A stretch of DNA of 64,000 nucleotides from Scylla paramamosain. Its lineage: Eukaryota > Arthropoda > Malacostraca > Decapoda > Portunidae. This document shows positions 1-15,169 of the stretch, in pieces; within the stretch, counting starts at the first letter, position 1; each line of letters opens with the position of its first letter. A program made the position numbers and the translations under genes. The DNA lies in NCBI RefSeq assembly GCF_035594125.1, contig NC_087151.1:24148021-24212020 (forward strand). Reading direction: 5' to 3'. The notes under the pieces are model-generated. The model was not told where the DNA came from. It searched no databases and saw only the letters and a list, made by a program, of their open reading frames with translations.

Positions 1-2184
<2,184 letters not shown>

Positions 2185-2899
2185 AAGATCTAATTTTCAA
2201 TCAGTAGAACACCACCTCTCCTCTTCTAAACCTCATCTTCTTTTCCTGACTGAAAATCAGGTATCTGAGGCAAGTGACAGTAGGCCCTTTTTCTGTTCCC
2301 TCCTACTTTCTCTATCCTCATTTGCAATTCAAAGCTGGATGTTGTGTTTATGTGCGAAACGACATAACCTGCTCTCGTGCCCACGCTCTTGAATCTTCTG
2401 AGTTTTCCACCATCTGGCTACGACTTCAGAGTCACTCTCAAACTAAAATTAGCTGTGCTGTAGAAATCTCACCTAACTCCTCTGAATACAAGAAATTCTT
2501 TGACTACTTAACTTCCAAAGTGAAGCATATTCTGACTCTCTTCCCTTTTCCGGAGATCTCCATTCTTGGAAACATCAATGTTCACCACCAGCTTTGGCTT
2601 TCCTCTCCCTTCACTGACCATCCTGGTGAACTAGCCTTCAATTTGCTATCCTCCACGAACTAGAGCAATTGGGGCAACACCCTACTCGTATTCCTGACCG
2701 TTTTGGAGATACGCCAAACATTCTTGATCTTTTCCTCACCTCTAATCCTTCTCCATATGCTGTCACCCTCTCTTCTCCGTTGGGCTCCTCCGATCAAAAT
2801 CTCATATCTGTATTTTGTCCTATCCCTCCAATCTCTCATCAGGATCCCCCTAAGCGAAGGTGCCTCTGGCGTTTTGCCTCTGCTAGTTGGGGAACCTGA
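2185..2899 (+). pseudogene. Endonuclease domain remnant, copy 1
   Basis: Apurinic-like (exonuclease-endonuclease-phosphatase) domain of a non-LTR element, which would nick target DNA to prime reverse transcription. Recognisable segments are the conserved Glu segment near 2255 (FLTENQ), CCVYVRND near 2350, the HHQLW segment near 2590 and DLFLTSNPS near 2730. Two catalytic positions differ from the intact relative at 41.7-42.5 kb: the GDFN motif reads GNIN, and SDHN reads SDQN. A one-base shift near 2280 and a further stop near 2660 break the frame. The protein cannot be functional. Confidence 0.85.
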
Positions 2900-3374
2900 G
2901 GAGGTATTTTGCTGATTTTCCTTGGAATGACTACTGCTTCCGTGTCAGAGACCCATCTTTGTGTGCCGAGCGCATAACAGAGGTGATAGTGTCTGTCATG
3001 GAGGCATACTTTCCTCACTCTTTTTCTCGACCTAAACTTTCCAAACCTATACATGATAGATAGGTGGCCCACAAAAGGTACTTAACCCTTCCATCACCAG
3101 AATCTCATGCACTTTATATTTCTGCCCGGAACCATGCCAAGTCTGCTCTCCAACTACCCAAAAATACTCCTTCATTAACAGAAAGTGTCAAAATCTTTTA
3201 AAATCTAACTCCCCTCGAGACTTCTGCCATCTAGCCCAAAATATATCCAATAACTTTGCTTCTTCTTCTTTCCCTCCTTAATTTCAACCGGATGGCACCA
3301 CTGCTATCACATCTATCTCTAAAGCTGAACTCTTCGCTCAAACCTTTGCTAAAAACTATACCTTGGACGATTCA

Positions 3375-4494
3375 TGGCTAGTTCCTCCCTCTCCTCCAAC
3401 CTCTGACTACTTCATGCTTCACATTGAAATTCTTCGCAATGATGTTTTCCATGCTGGCCTAAACCCTTAGAAGGCCTATGGACCTGATGGGGTCCCTCCT
3501 ATTGTTCTCCGAAACTGTGCCTCCGTGCTTGCACCTTGCCTAGTCAAACTGTATCAGCTCTGTCTGTCAACATCTACCTTTCCTTCTTGCTGGAAATTTG
3601 TCTACATTCAGCTTGTTCCTAAAAAGGGTGACCGTTATAATCCCTTAAACTGCCGTCTTATTGTTTTAATTCTCTGCCTATCTAAAGTTTTTGAACAGGA
3701 AGATTCTTAAACAACCTTCTATCTGATCGCCAGTATGGGTTCAGTCAAGGCTGCTCTACTGGTGATCTGGCTTTCTTTACTGAGTCTTGGTCATCCTCTT
3801 TTAGAGATTTTGGTGAAACTCTTGCTGTTGCCTTGCATATATGAAAAGCTTTTGATAGAATTTGGCACAAAGCTTTTATTTCCAAACTATCCTTCTACGG
3901 TTTCTATCGTTATCTCTGTAACTTCATCTCAAGTTTCCTTTCTGACCGTTCTATTGCTGCTGTGGTAGACGGTGACTGTTCTTCTCCTAAATCTATTAAC
4001 AGTGGTGTTCCTAAGGGTTCTGTCTTATCACCCACTCTCTCCTTATTATTCATCAATGACCTTCTAAACCAAACTTCTTGTCCTATCCCCTCCTACGCTG
4101 ATGATACCACCCTGCACTTTTCCACGTCTTTTCATAGACGTCCAACACTTCAGGACGTAAACGTTTCACGCAGGGAAGCCACAGAACGCCTGGCTACTGA
4201 TCTTTTTTTAAAATTTCCGATTCGGGCAGAACAAACTTGGTATTGTTCACTGCCTCAAAAACTAAATTCCTTCAATCAACTCGACACAACCTTTCAGACA
4301 ACTATCCCCACTTCTTCAGTGACACTTAACTGTCCCCCCTTCTACACTGAACATTCTCGGTCTGTCCTTTACTTATAATCTGAAGTGGAAACTTCACATC
4401 TCATATCTAGCTAAAACACCTTCTATGAAGTTAGGTGTTCTGAGACGTCTCTGCCAGTTTCTTTTTTTTTCTTTTTCTTCCCCCCCAGCTGCTA
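3375..4494 (+). pseudogene. Reverse transcriptase domain remnant, copy 1
   Basis: RT-domain fragments lie in changing frames. The YGPDGVPPIVLRNC segment is near 3478, the FPSCWKF segment near 3580, and GVPKGSVLSPT near 4005. The catalytic YADD box is near 4095 and is intact, followed by HFSTSFHRRPTLQ. Frame changes occur near 3700, 3960 and after 4200, and the domain ends at a C-run near 4488 without its C-terminal tail. By family knowledge this enzyme copies element RNA at the nicked target. Here it is dead. Confidence 0.85.
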
Positions 4495-5585
4495 GGTTGC
4501 TTTCTAAGCATTTTAGCGTTTTGTTGCCTAAAACACTAAAAAGACACTTTTCTGGTAACGTTTCCTTTCCCCATATAAAGTGAAATCACTTTATATGGGG
4601 TATATAGGTATTTTGGTGTTTTGGTACCTAACATTGTGAAAAATACCTAAATACACGCTTTTGGTAATGTTGGTCAGTTTCTACATATGGATTGTTATTT
4701 ACGTGTTTTAGGATATTAGTACCTGAGAAGGTCAAAAACAATAATACACGTTTCAGGTAATGTCGTTTTGTTTCACAATATAAACACACATTTTTGGTAA
4801 TGTTATTCTGTTTCTCCACAATGGATGTTTAGTATGTATTTTAGCGATCTGATACATAAGAAGCTCAAAAGCAGTCAAAAGGCACGCTTTTCGTAATGTG
4901 CTTTTGTATTCCAATATAGAGTGCTTTCTATGCATTATAGCATTTTGATGCCTAACGAGCTCATAAACACTCTAAAGAAATGTTTCTTGTAATGTCATTT
5001 CATTTCCCCATACAGAGTGCTTTAAATGCATTTTGTCCCTTTGGTACCTAACAATGTGAAAAAAGAATCATTCAAAATAAGCGTTTTTGATAATGTAGTT
5101 TTGTTTCACCATATAGGGTACTATTAACACATTTTAGAGTTTTGGTAGTTAAATAGCTCAAAAACACACGTTTCTCGTAATGCCCTTTTGTTTTTCCATA
5201 AGGAGTGTTTTGCATCCATTTTGTCGTTTTGATACAAAACAACGTAAAGAATAAATAAATAAATAAAAAAAGATATATTTGTCAATGCTGTTCTTTTCTA
5301 GTAAATAGAAAGTGCTATTCACGCGTTTTACCGGTTTGGTACCTAAGAAATTCAGAAACACTTGTAATACATGTTTCTTGTAATATCGTATCGTTTCCCA
5401 TACAGTGTATTTTTCATGCATTTTGCCGTTTTTGTTGTAGGTAAGAATCTCAAAAAAACGTTTTTGGTAATGTTTTTCTGTTTCGCAATATTTTTTTTTT
5501 TTTTTGGCATTCGATTTAGCGTTTCAGTACGCAAAGAGCAGTATTGTTTTGTATTCCAATATAAAATAGATTCCATGCTTTTTTA
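4495..5585 (-). repeat. Satellite array, minus orientation, beyond copy 1
   Basis: Continues the monomers of 1-2184 in the same orientation, so copy 1 sits inside one array. It contains a 15-bp perfect snap-back palindrome (4569-4600) and runs into a TAA tract near 5585. No gene seen. Confidence 0.85.
4569..4600. repeat. Perfect 15-bp inverted repeat with 2-base spacer
   Basis: Arms 4569-4583 and 4586-4600 are exact reverse complements around AA (arm CCCCATATAAAGTGA). It looks like a local fold-back copy of one piece of a satellite monomer. Confidence 0.9.
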
Positions 5586-5590
5586 ATAAC

Positions 5591-5667
<77 letters not shown>

Positions 5668-5723
5668 TAATAGTATTAATAACAACAACAATAATAATAA
5701 TAATAAAACAATAATAATAATAA

Positions 5724-5725
<2 letters not shown>
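5586..5725. repeat. (TAA)n microsatellite
   Basis: AAT/TAA trinucleotide run with a few interruptions (near 5665-5710). It directly follows satellite and directly precedes an AAG tract. Confidence 0.95.
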
Positions 5726-5754
<29 letters not shown>

Positions 5755-5860
5755 AAGAAGAAGAAGAAGAAGAAGAAGAAGAAGAAGAAGAAGAAAAGAA
5801 GAAGAAGAAGAAGAAGAAGAAGAAGAAGATGAAGAAAAAGAAGAAAAGAAAAGAAAAAAA
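5726..5860. repeat. (AAG)n microsatellite
   Basis: AAG trinucleotides degenerating into AAAAG near the right end. Purine-only strand over more than 120 bases, so triplex-forming potential is possible by inference. Confidence 0.95.
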
Positions 5861-6291
<431 letters not shown>

Positions 6292-6448
6292 TTTTTTAAA
6301 CAAATATTTACAGAAAGGCTTAAAATTCCACGTTGAGTATGGAATTATTTAAGAAGCCTATGATAGTATTATTTACAGGAATAACACTATACATATTTAA
6401 CATAAAGATAATAATGCTAATACAATAATACAATAAAATAATACAAAT

Positions 6449-7463
6449 TTAAAGCACCAGTGGGGACAGGTGCGTGCTACGCCAGCTGTGGGCTGCCAGC
6501 TTCACCTGGTGCGTGGACATGTCCTGCACTTGGGGCGTGGCCGCCGTGAACATGTTCCACAGCCGCGAAGTCCTGGCTGTGTAGGTACGCTGGTGTTGGC
6601 TAGAGCGAGATCGAGGCACCTTCACTAGCTCGTCGCTACTGGCCGCAGCTCTGGTGCACCTCTGCACTGTGTGTGGCAGCAACCTCAGGGAGTCAAGGTG
6701 AGGGACCCTCTGCACCTGAGTTTTGTGGCACACCACTAGCGCCGACACGTCCCGGCGATGCTCCAGTGACGTTACTGGTGGTTGGTGCTGTTGGTCCTCA
6801 TGGATGGCCACCAGACGCAGGGCTCGCCGCTGCACAGCATCCAGTCTCTGCATGTGGGTGGGGGCACTCGACATCCAGGACAGGGCACCGTACTCCATAC
6901 ATGGGCGTATCTGTGCCCTGTATAGCGTGAGGATGCCCCGTGGGTCGAGGGTGTTCGCCATCCTGCGCAGGGCAGAGACTCGGAGAGAGGTCTGGCGGGC
7001 GACGACACCGATGTGGTGATCGAAGCGTAGGCCGCAGTCCACAGACACGCCCAGGATCTTGATATAATCCTGAAGTGGCAGGCTCTTGCCTCCAAAACGC
7101 AGCTGTCCTGAGACTGCGTGTGAGGCACCTGGGGACCTGCCACATCTTTCCCCACTGCTCCTCCAGTCCGAGCTGCCTGTTCAGCTCAGTGACGGCACGC
7201 TGACTGTCGAGGCGGCAGTAGGAGCGGGAGAGTGTGCAGTCGTCGGCGTATGCTGCCACAGATGACAGCTGCCGGAGGAGGTCGTCGATGTATATGTTCC
7301 ATAGGACTGGGCCCAAGACAGAGCCTTGTGGAACTGAGGCCCGGACAGGTGAAGGCCTTGATGACTGCCCATTGACTACTACCTGAAGGGTCCTACCCTG
7401 GAGGTAATCTTCGAGCAGCATTAGCAGGTCACCTTGGACACCCTTGGCGCGAAGCTTTTCAAT
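6449..7463 (-). pseudogene. RT domain and C-terminal tail of second non-LTR element
   Basis: The frame reading leftward from 7463 shows AFDRVWHAGLIEKL, then SVPQGSVLGPVLWNIYIDDL (RT motif B), then YADD. The sequence then changes frame near 7150 and again near 7050. The tail (LTLYRAQIRPCMEYGALSW, then RLDAVQRRALRLV) is the post-RT region typical of jockey- and I-like elements and ends at a stop at 6449. The endonuclease and the first RT motifs are missing through 5' truncation. About 150 bp of untranslated sequence separates the stop from the poly-A. Confidence 0.85.
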
Positions 7464-7513
7464 GAGCCCCGCGTGCCAGACCCTGTCAAAAGCCAGGGTC
7501 TGGCACGCGGGGC

Positions 7514-7515
<2 letters not shown>
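7464..7515. repeat. Perfect 22-bp hairpin at the 5' truncation point
   Basis: Arms 7464-7485 and 7494-7515 are exact reverse complements with an 8-base loop. The right arm is an inverted copy of element sequence and lies directly against the CT tract. It looks like a snap-back during cDNA synthesis or repair. Confidence 0.95.

Positions 7516-7516
<1 letters not shown>

Positions 7517-7587
<71 letters not shown>
7517..7587. repeat. (CT)n microsatellite, right half of the interrupted tract
   Basis: Perfect CT repeat beginning at the end of the hairpin. Partner of 6195-6282. Confidence 0.97.
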
Positions 7588-7590
<3 letters not shown>

Positions 7591-7825
7591 AAAACTCACC
7601 CTCATTACTGATTATGGAACCTCGAGACACACAGAGTACCGAACACTTCGGGAAAGCACTGCTCGCCACGGGGGCAGGAAGAAGGGTCATTCATGCCACA
7701 TTCCATGAAATAACGGGCGCAATACATGTCACGATTCAGTGGGGGACAGTTCCTCCTGCAACCAGTTATAAGAAACAGTCGTTTGCCGTTATAATTAATT
7801 GTCATGTTCTTGCATGCTTGTTATG

Positions 7826-7827
<2 letters not shown>
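7588..7827. other. Unassigned sequence of mixed composition
   Basis: About 240 bp that look neither like satellite nor like the elements. Open frames on both strands are short and share nothing with families I know. No gene call. Confidence 0.5.
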
Positions 7828-7895
<68 letters not shown>

Positions 7896-7942
7896 CGTTA
7901 TTATTATTATTAGTAGTAGTAGTATTCTTGTTGTTGTTCCTC

Positions 7943-7982
<40 letters not shown>

Positions 7983-7985
7983 CAT
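7828..7985. repeat. (ATT)n microsatellite, two runs
   Basis: ATT runs at 7828-7921 and 7946-7985, separated by a short imperfect stretch of AGT and GTT units. Confidence 0.95.
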
Positions 7986-8072
7986 TATAGTTGTAATAAC
8001 GATAATAATAATTTTAAATTACAATTTTAGTATAGTACCTTATCGGCATTATTATTGTCATTATCATCATTA

Positions 8073-8075
<3 letters not shown>

Positions 8076-8163
<88 letters not shown>
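8076..8163. repeat. (TG)n microsatellite
   Basis: Perfect TG repeat of about 88 bp. Potential Z-DNA former by composition. Confidence 0.98.
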
Positions 8164-8165
<2 letters not shown>

Positions 8166-8349
8166 ATTTGGTACGGAATATTTAATAATCGTTTCATTGC
8201 AAGAATTGTGTTGTGTTTGCAGTTTTTTTTCTTTTTACTCATGTTGTTATTGTCATTTTAAGTTTGTTGTTGTTTTCTTCGTTAACTATGTTTTATCATT
8301 GATGATGACAATGTAGTTGTTAATGATGACGTTCTTTGTTGATACTATT

Positions 8350-8382
<33 letters not shown>

Positions 8383-8385
8383 ATT

Positions 8386-8426
<41 letters not shown>

Positions 8427-8440
8427 CGTTGTCGTTGTTG
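8350..8440. repeat. (GTT)n microsatellite
   Basis: GTT trinucleotides with single interruptions. The flanks 8164-8349 and 8441-8497 are T- and GTT-rich and hold nothing recognisable. Confidence 0.95.
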
Positions 8441-9022
8441 TTTTTTTGTTGTTGATGTCGTTGATGTTGTTTTTTTTGTTTTATTTATTTATTTTTTTAA
8501 GTAAGAGTGACACTGGTCAAGGGCAATCAAAAGTTCGAAAAAGGCCCACTTGAGTGCCAGTTCCCAAACCGAGGTCAAAAAGAATTATCCAAAATTGAAG
8601 GATAGTGTCTTAAAGCCTACTTTGAAAGAGTTCAAGTCATAGGAGGAAGGAAATACATAAGCAGGCAGAGAGTTTCAGTGATGAATGACTGAGAATACTG
8701 GTAATCTTGCATTAGAGAGATTTACAGAATAGGGGTGAGAGAAAGTATAAAGTTTTGTACAGCAAGGCCGCGGGAGGAGAGGAGACATGCAGTCAGTAAG
8801 ATCTTAATAGCAGTTAGCGTGAAAATAGCATTAGAAGATATCAAGAGATGCAACATTGCAGCGATGAGAGAAGGGCTGAAGACAATCAGTTAGAAAAATT
8901 GATAGGACGAAAAACTTTTTATTTTACCCTGTCTAAAAGAGCGGTATGAGTGGAACCTATACATGGTTGGAACTTCTTACATGGATTGATAATTGCCCTC
9001 TATATGTACATGGTCAGCAGCT

Positions 9023-9026
9023 TATG

Positions 9027-9122
<96 letters not shown>

Positions 9123-9450
9123 CATTTTCTTTTCTTACATTATAACTATTGTAATTATTACATGTATTATTGTTCATCACTTATTCATTTATTTATTTAG
9201 TTATTTATTTATTTGCTTACGGGACGTTACTCGTTTTTATTTTGTTTGTGGGTCTCAGTTGGCGTCTTCCCTTGCGCGCCCACTCAGTCACAGCTTGACA
9301 CCTGCCCACATCCCCTCCCCGCGGGCCAGTTGGTCACGTGGCTCTCTACGCTTCTGTACCATTATTAATATATATACAGTAGCTGTTCTACTTGTGTTTT
9401 CGTTCACTCCTGGGAACACATGGACAATACTACGCCCAAAAACAAGTAGT
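9023..9450. other. Insert of unknown origin splitting copy 5
   Basis: The element sequence breaks at its G-run (9451-9461) and resumes at 9022, with the intervening 428 bp absent from other copies. The insert holds a TA tract (9029-9119), an AT-rich stretch with ATTT repeats, and a GC-rich part (9260-9350). I see no coding capacity, terminal repeats or target duplication. Confidence 0.6.
9029..9119. repeat. (TA)n microsatellite
   Basis: About 90 bp of TA repeat at one edge of the insert in copy 5. Confidence 0.97.
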
Positions 9451-12400
9451 GGGGGGGGGGGTGAGAAAAACTGGCGGGGACGACTCTGAATGCCTAACTT
9501 CATATAAGCTGTTTTAGCTAGAGATGAGATGTGAAGTTTCCAGCTTAGATTATTAATGAAAGACAGACAGAGGAAGTTCAATGTAGCAGCAGGGGACAGC
9601 TGAGTGTCAATAAAAAAGAGGGGATAGTTATCTGTAACGCTCTGTTAAGTTGATATATGAAGGAATTGTGTTTTTGAGGCATTACTCTGCTCCAAACAGA
9701 AATTTTAAAGAAATTAGAAGTCTGGCGTAGTGTGGCTTCCCGACGTGAGCTGTTTAGCTTCTAAAGGGTTGGACGTCTACGAAAAAACGTAGGAAAGTGC
9801 ATAGTGGTATCAGCGTAGAAGTGGACAGGACAAGAATTTTGTCTTAGATCATTAATGAATAATAGGAACACCACTGTTAATACGTAGACTTAGGAGAAGA
9901 ATAGTCTCCGCCTACAACAGCAACAATAAAACGGACAAAAAGGACATTTGAGGTGAAATTACAGAGAAAAGGATAGAAGGTAAGTAGGTAGGAAGGTAGT
10001 TTGGAAATTAAAGATCGTGCCATATTCTGTTAAAACCTTTTTGATATTTCTTAGGCAACAGCGAAAGTTTCATAAAATCCTTAAAAGAAGATGACCAAGA
10101 CTCAGTAAGGATGGCCAGTAGAGCGGCCATGACTGAACCCATACTGGCAATCACATGTATGGTCGTGAAACGATAGATGTTTAAGAATCTTCCTATTCAG
10201 GATATATTCAAAACTTCAGAGGGGCAGGAAACTAAAGCAATAGTGCAGTAGTTTAAGAGGTTAGAGCAGACACCTTTTTTACACTCTATTCTCGAACGCT
10301 AAAGACAACAGCCTCGCATGCAAAACACCGCTTGATAGAAAAAAAACAGAACAAGATCCAAAATGTGTATTTTGAGTGTTTTTGAGCGTGTTAGATACCA
10401 AAACATCAAAATGCATTCTTAGCACCCTATATGGGGTAATGAAACAACATTCCAGAAACGTATCATTTGCGTGTTATTGAGCATATTACGCACAAAACTA
10501 TAAAAATAAATAAATAAATAAATAAACGTGGGAAAAAAAACCCTATTTAAGAAAGTTAAACAATATTACAAAAATCGTGTCACTTTAATGTTTCTGAGCT
10601 TCTAACAAACCAAATCACTAAAATGCATATGAAACACCCTTTATGAAGCAACAGATCAACAATACCAAAAACGTGTGTTTTGAGCATTTTGCAGTTTATT
10701 AAGTAATAAAACAAAGTGGTCATTATTTGGAAATTAAATGATATTATGACAAACGTGTCTTATGAGTGTTTTTAGATTTTTAAGTGCTTAACGCTAAAAC
10801 AAATTAATATAACTTTATATTGAAAAACAGAACATCATTAACAAAAACGTGTATTTTGAGTCTTATTCACCATATTAGGTACCAAAACGCTAAAATATAT
10901 AAAATGATAATATATGAAGAAACAACTACATTACTAAAATCCTGTATTATGACTTTTTAAACTTGTGAGGTACCAAAACGTGAAACTGCATACAAAGTAC
11001 ACTATATTGGAAAATAAAACAACATTACCAAAAACGGAGCTTTTGACTGTTTTCAATTTACGTACTAAAACACTAAAACGCATGCAAATCACCTTTCATG
11101 TAGAAAAAAAAAATATTTGAAAATAGTGTCTTTTGAGTATTTTTTAGCTTTTTAGGTTCCAAAATGTCAAAATCCATACAAAGCACCTTATATGGGACAA
11201 TGCTATAACATTATCAGAACCAAAACGTTGGAAAGCATGGAAAAAAATCCTATAAAGGAAAAAAAAGTGGTATTACCAAAATCGTGTCTTATTAGTGTTT
11301 TTTTCAGCTTCTAATCTACCCAAACTCTAAAAAGTATACAAAACACCTTTTCTGGAGCAAGAGAACAACATTACCAAAAAGTGTGTTTTAAGCACTTTTT
11401 TTTTTTTTTAGTTTATCAGGTACCAAAACTCTAAAACACATCAAAAGTAGCCAATATAGGGAAAATAAAATATATCACCATAAACATGCCTTATGAGTGT
11501 TTAAAGATTCTGAGGGGCTGAAGCGCCAAAACATATTAATATTATTAATTTTAATTAATATTAATTATTAGTAATGTTGAGAAAAGAACATCATCACCAA
11601 AAACGTGTAATATAAGTGTGATTCACCATATAACGTACCAAAATATCAAAATACATACAAAGAACCCTATCTAAAGAAACAGAAAAACTCAAAAACATTT
11701 TTTTTTTTTTTTGCAGTATGCTAGGTACCAAAATGCCAAAACACATGGAAATTAGCCAATATAGGAAAACGAAATGATAAAAAATCACAAACATGTATTA
11801 TGAGAGTTTTAGATGTTCTTAGGTATCAGAAGGCTGAAACACGTGAATAGTACTCTATATTCAGAAACAACAATATTACAGAAAAAAAAATGTGTATTGT
11901 GAGTCTTTCTCACCCCATTAGACATCAAAACGCCAAAATGCATAAAAAAAAACTTATTTGGAAAAAAGATAACTCTATTACCAAAATCCTGTTTTTTAAC
12001 CTTTATAAGGTACCAAGACGTCAAAGTGCATGCAAAGCACACTATATATGGAAAAAAAAAAAAAAACATTTCCAAAAACGCGGCTTTTGAGTGCTTTTAC
12101 GTACCAAAACGTTAAAACATATTCAAAACACCCGTTACTAAGAATGAAAAGGAACATCATCAAAAAATGTATTTTGAGTATTTTTTAGCTTGTTAGATAC
12201 CAAAACGCCAAAATGCATGCAAAACACCCTATATAGGGTAATGAAACGACAGTACAAGAAACGTTTCTTTTGCGTGTTTTTTTTTATCATATTAGTCACT
12301 CAAACGGTATAAAGCATGGAAAACTACCTTTATGAGAAATCTAAACAACATTACAAAAATCGTGTCGTTTGAGTGTTTTCATCATCTTACATAACATCTT

Positions 12401-15169
12401 ATCTTACATAACAAAACTCTGAAAAGCTCTAAAACTCGTTCTGTAGAAGCAGAAAAGCATTATTAAAACGTGCGTTTTAGGTGCAAAGTAGCCTATACGG
12501 GGAAACTAATCGATATTACCACAAACATGTCTTATGAGTGTTTAAGGTTCTTATGAGGTGAAACGCTAAAGCATATGAATATTATTCTATATTGAGGCAA
12601 CATAACTTCATTACCAAAAAAACGTGTATTGTGAGTGTCATTAGCCATGTTAAATACCAAAACGCCATATAACAGTTTCTGGAGAAACAGAACATTTAAA
12701 AAAACGTGTGTTCTAAGTATTTTTGAGTTTGTTAAGTACCAAATTACCAAACACATGCAAAGTAGCCTGTATAGTAAAACGAAACGATATAATCACAAAC
12801 GTGTATTATGAGTGTTTTTTTTTTTTTTTTTTATGTTCTAAGATATCAAAACACTAAAACACGTGAATTGTACTCTATAGTGAGAAACAGTACAACTTTA
12901 ACAAAAACGTGTATTGAGTTCTATTCACCATATTAGGTATCAAACCGACAAAATATATGCAATGAAATATATATGAAGAAACACTTTTACATTACCCAAA
13001 ATCTGTATAAAGACTGAAATTGTTACATATCAAAAAGCATCAGAGTATTTAAAGCACACTATAATAGAAAAGAATACATTACCAAAAACTTAACTTTTGG
13101 GGTTTTTTTTCAGCTTCTTAAGAACCAAAAACGGTAAAAAGCATGCAAAACACCCACTATACAGAAACAAAACAAATTCTTGAAAAAAGTGTATTTTGAA
13201 TGTTTTTTGAGCTTGTTAGGTACCAGAACGCCAAAATGTAAGCAAAGCACCCTATGTAGGGTAATTAAACGCCTTTACCAAAAACGTGTCATTTGCGTGT
13301 TTTTGAGCATATAGATCATAAAATTGCTAAAAATCATGGAAAACATCCAATATAGGAACCCTGTAAACAATATTACTAAAATCGTGACTTTTGTGTTTTT
13401 GAGTTTCTTACGTACCAAAATTCTAAAAATGCATACAAAACACTCTTTCAAGAGAAATATAACATTACCAGAAACGTGTGTTTTAGTGTTTTTTTTTTTT
13501 TCAGTTCATTAGGTGACAAAACGCCTAAACATATGCTAGTATGGGGAAACTAAAAAATACTACCGGAAACGTGTCTTATGAGTGCTTTTTTAAGGTTCAT
13601 AGGTGCTGAATCTCTACAACATATGAATATTTCTCTCTCTTAAAAAGACAAAAAAAATCATTACCAAAGACGTGTATTATGAGTGTGTTCCATCATGTTA
13701 AGTATCAAAACACCAAAATACATAAAAAGAACCTTTTCTAGAGATAGAGAACAACATTTCTAAAAATGTGTGTTTAAAGTGTTATTTATTAGCTACCAAA
13801 CCCCAAAACACATGTAAAGTACCCGAAAGAGGGAAACGAAACGATATAATCGAAAACGTAAATTATGAGTGTTTTTGATGTTCTTACCATCAGAATGCTA
13901 AAACACTTGAATAGTACCCTATATTGAAAAAGAAAAAAAAAATACAAAAAACATGTATTGTCTTATTTACCATGTTAGGTACCAAAACGCCAATACACAT
14001 ACAAAGAACCGTTTATTAAAAAAGAAAACTATATTTTCAAAAACCTGTATCATGCAAAGCACACTATTTCGGAAAATAAAATCACTAAAAACATGGCTCT
14101 TTTTTCAAATTCCTAAGTATCAAAACGGTAAAACGCATGTAAAAAATCTATTATGGAAAAAAGAACATCAAAAAAGAGTATTTTGAATTTTTTTTTTCTT
14201 TATCTTGTTAGATACGAAAACTCCAAACAACATTTAAGGCACATTATTTTGGAAAAGAAAACATTACCAAAAAACGTGGCTTTTGACTACTTTTTTTTGC
14301 TTATAACGTACAAAAACGCTAAAATGCATGTAAAACACCCTTTATGGAGAAAAAGAACTTAATCAAAAATGTGTTTTTAGTGTTTTTTTTTTTTTATGGG
14401 TAATTAAATGACATTACCAGAAACGTGTCGTGTCCGTGTTTTTCAGAATATTAGGCAGCAAACCTGACATGGTAAAACTACCATCATTATGATAATCGTA
14501 TCTTTTGAGTGCTTTTGAGCTTCTTACATACTAAAACTCTAAAATGCATGAAAACTCCCTTTCCGGAGAAACAGAACAATATTGCCAAAAATTAGTGTTT
14601 TAAATATTTTTCAATTCATTATATACCAAAACGCCTCAACATTTGTAAATTAAGCCGTTATGAGGAAACTAAACGGTATTTCCACAAGCATGTTTTATGA
14701 GGGTTCTTTATGAGGTTCTTAGGTGCTGAGACGCTAAAACAAATAAGTATTACTCTATATTGAAAAGCAAATCATTATTACTAAAAGCGTGTATTATGAG
14801 TCTCATTGACTATTTTAGGTACAAAAACGCCAAAATGTATACAAAAAACATTTTCTGGAGAAACAAATAATTTCCAATAATGTATGTTTTAAGTGTTTTA
14901 TAGTTTGTTAGGTCCAAGAACGCAAAAACTCATGTAAAGTAACCAACATAATGAAACGAAACGATATAATCATAAACGGGCGTTATGAGTGTTTTTGTTT
15001 TTCTTAGGTATCAGGTAAACACGTAAATAATATTGAGGAAAAGCACAAGATTACCAAAAACGTGTATTATGAGACTTATTCACCATTTTATATATCAAAA
15101 CGCCAAAAGGCATATAAAGATACTTATATAAAAAAAACACAACTATATGACCAAAATCTGTATTATAAA

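Larger units (their letters stand above)
2185..4494 (+). mobile_element. Jockey-like non-LTR retrotransposon, copy 1, truncated at both ends
   Basis: The copy starts abruptly inside the endonuclease domain, at the segment that lies near 37089 in copy 4L. It stops just after a C-run followed by AGCTGCTA, before the C-terminal part of the reverse transcriptase and the family's 3' tail. Both flanks are minus-strand satellite. Loss of the 3' end means this is not a simple target-primed 5'-truncated insertion; it was trimmed later or moved by rearrangement. No target duplication is visible. Its 5' breakpoint nearly coincides with that of copy 3. Confidence 0.9.
8560..10275 (-). pseudogene. Reverse transcriptase remnant, copy 5
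   Basis: Recognised by nucleotide similarity to the RT part of copies 2 and 4 rather than by a long open frame. Reading leftward from 10275 it aligns with the segment just before motif A, the substrate-binding region and the C-terminal tail. The YADD-encoding region near 9800 is damaged by small deletions. Every frame is broken many times. Confidence 0.7.
8498..10288 (-). mobile_element. Jockey-like non-LTR retrotransposon, copy 5, split by an insert
   Basis: Same family as copies 1-4, on the minus strand. It has the family 3' end (a GACCAGTGTCACTC stretch, then A-rich TAAATAAATAAA on the minus strand, at 8481-8515) but starts only in the middle of the RT domain near 10288. An unrelated insert (9023-9450) separates the RT core from the C-terminal part. 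It is more diverged from the others than they are from each other, so it is probably an older insertion. The 5' junction passes directly into plus-strand satellite. Confidence 0.85.

Noticed and set aside
6673..7019. Plus-strand frames over the second non-LTR element
   Set aside because: Antisense to RT motifs on the minus strand; GC-rich sequence leaves them open by chance.
7434..7913. 159-codon plus-strand frame
   Set aside because: Joins a CT tract (Ser-Leu repeats), unassigned sequence and an ATT tract (Tyr repeats); no coherent protein.
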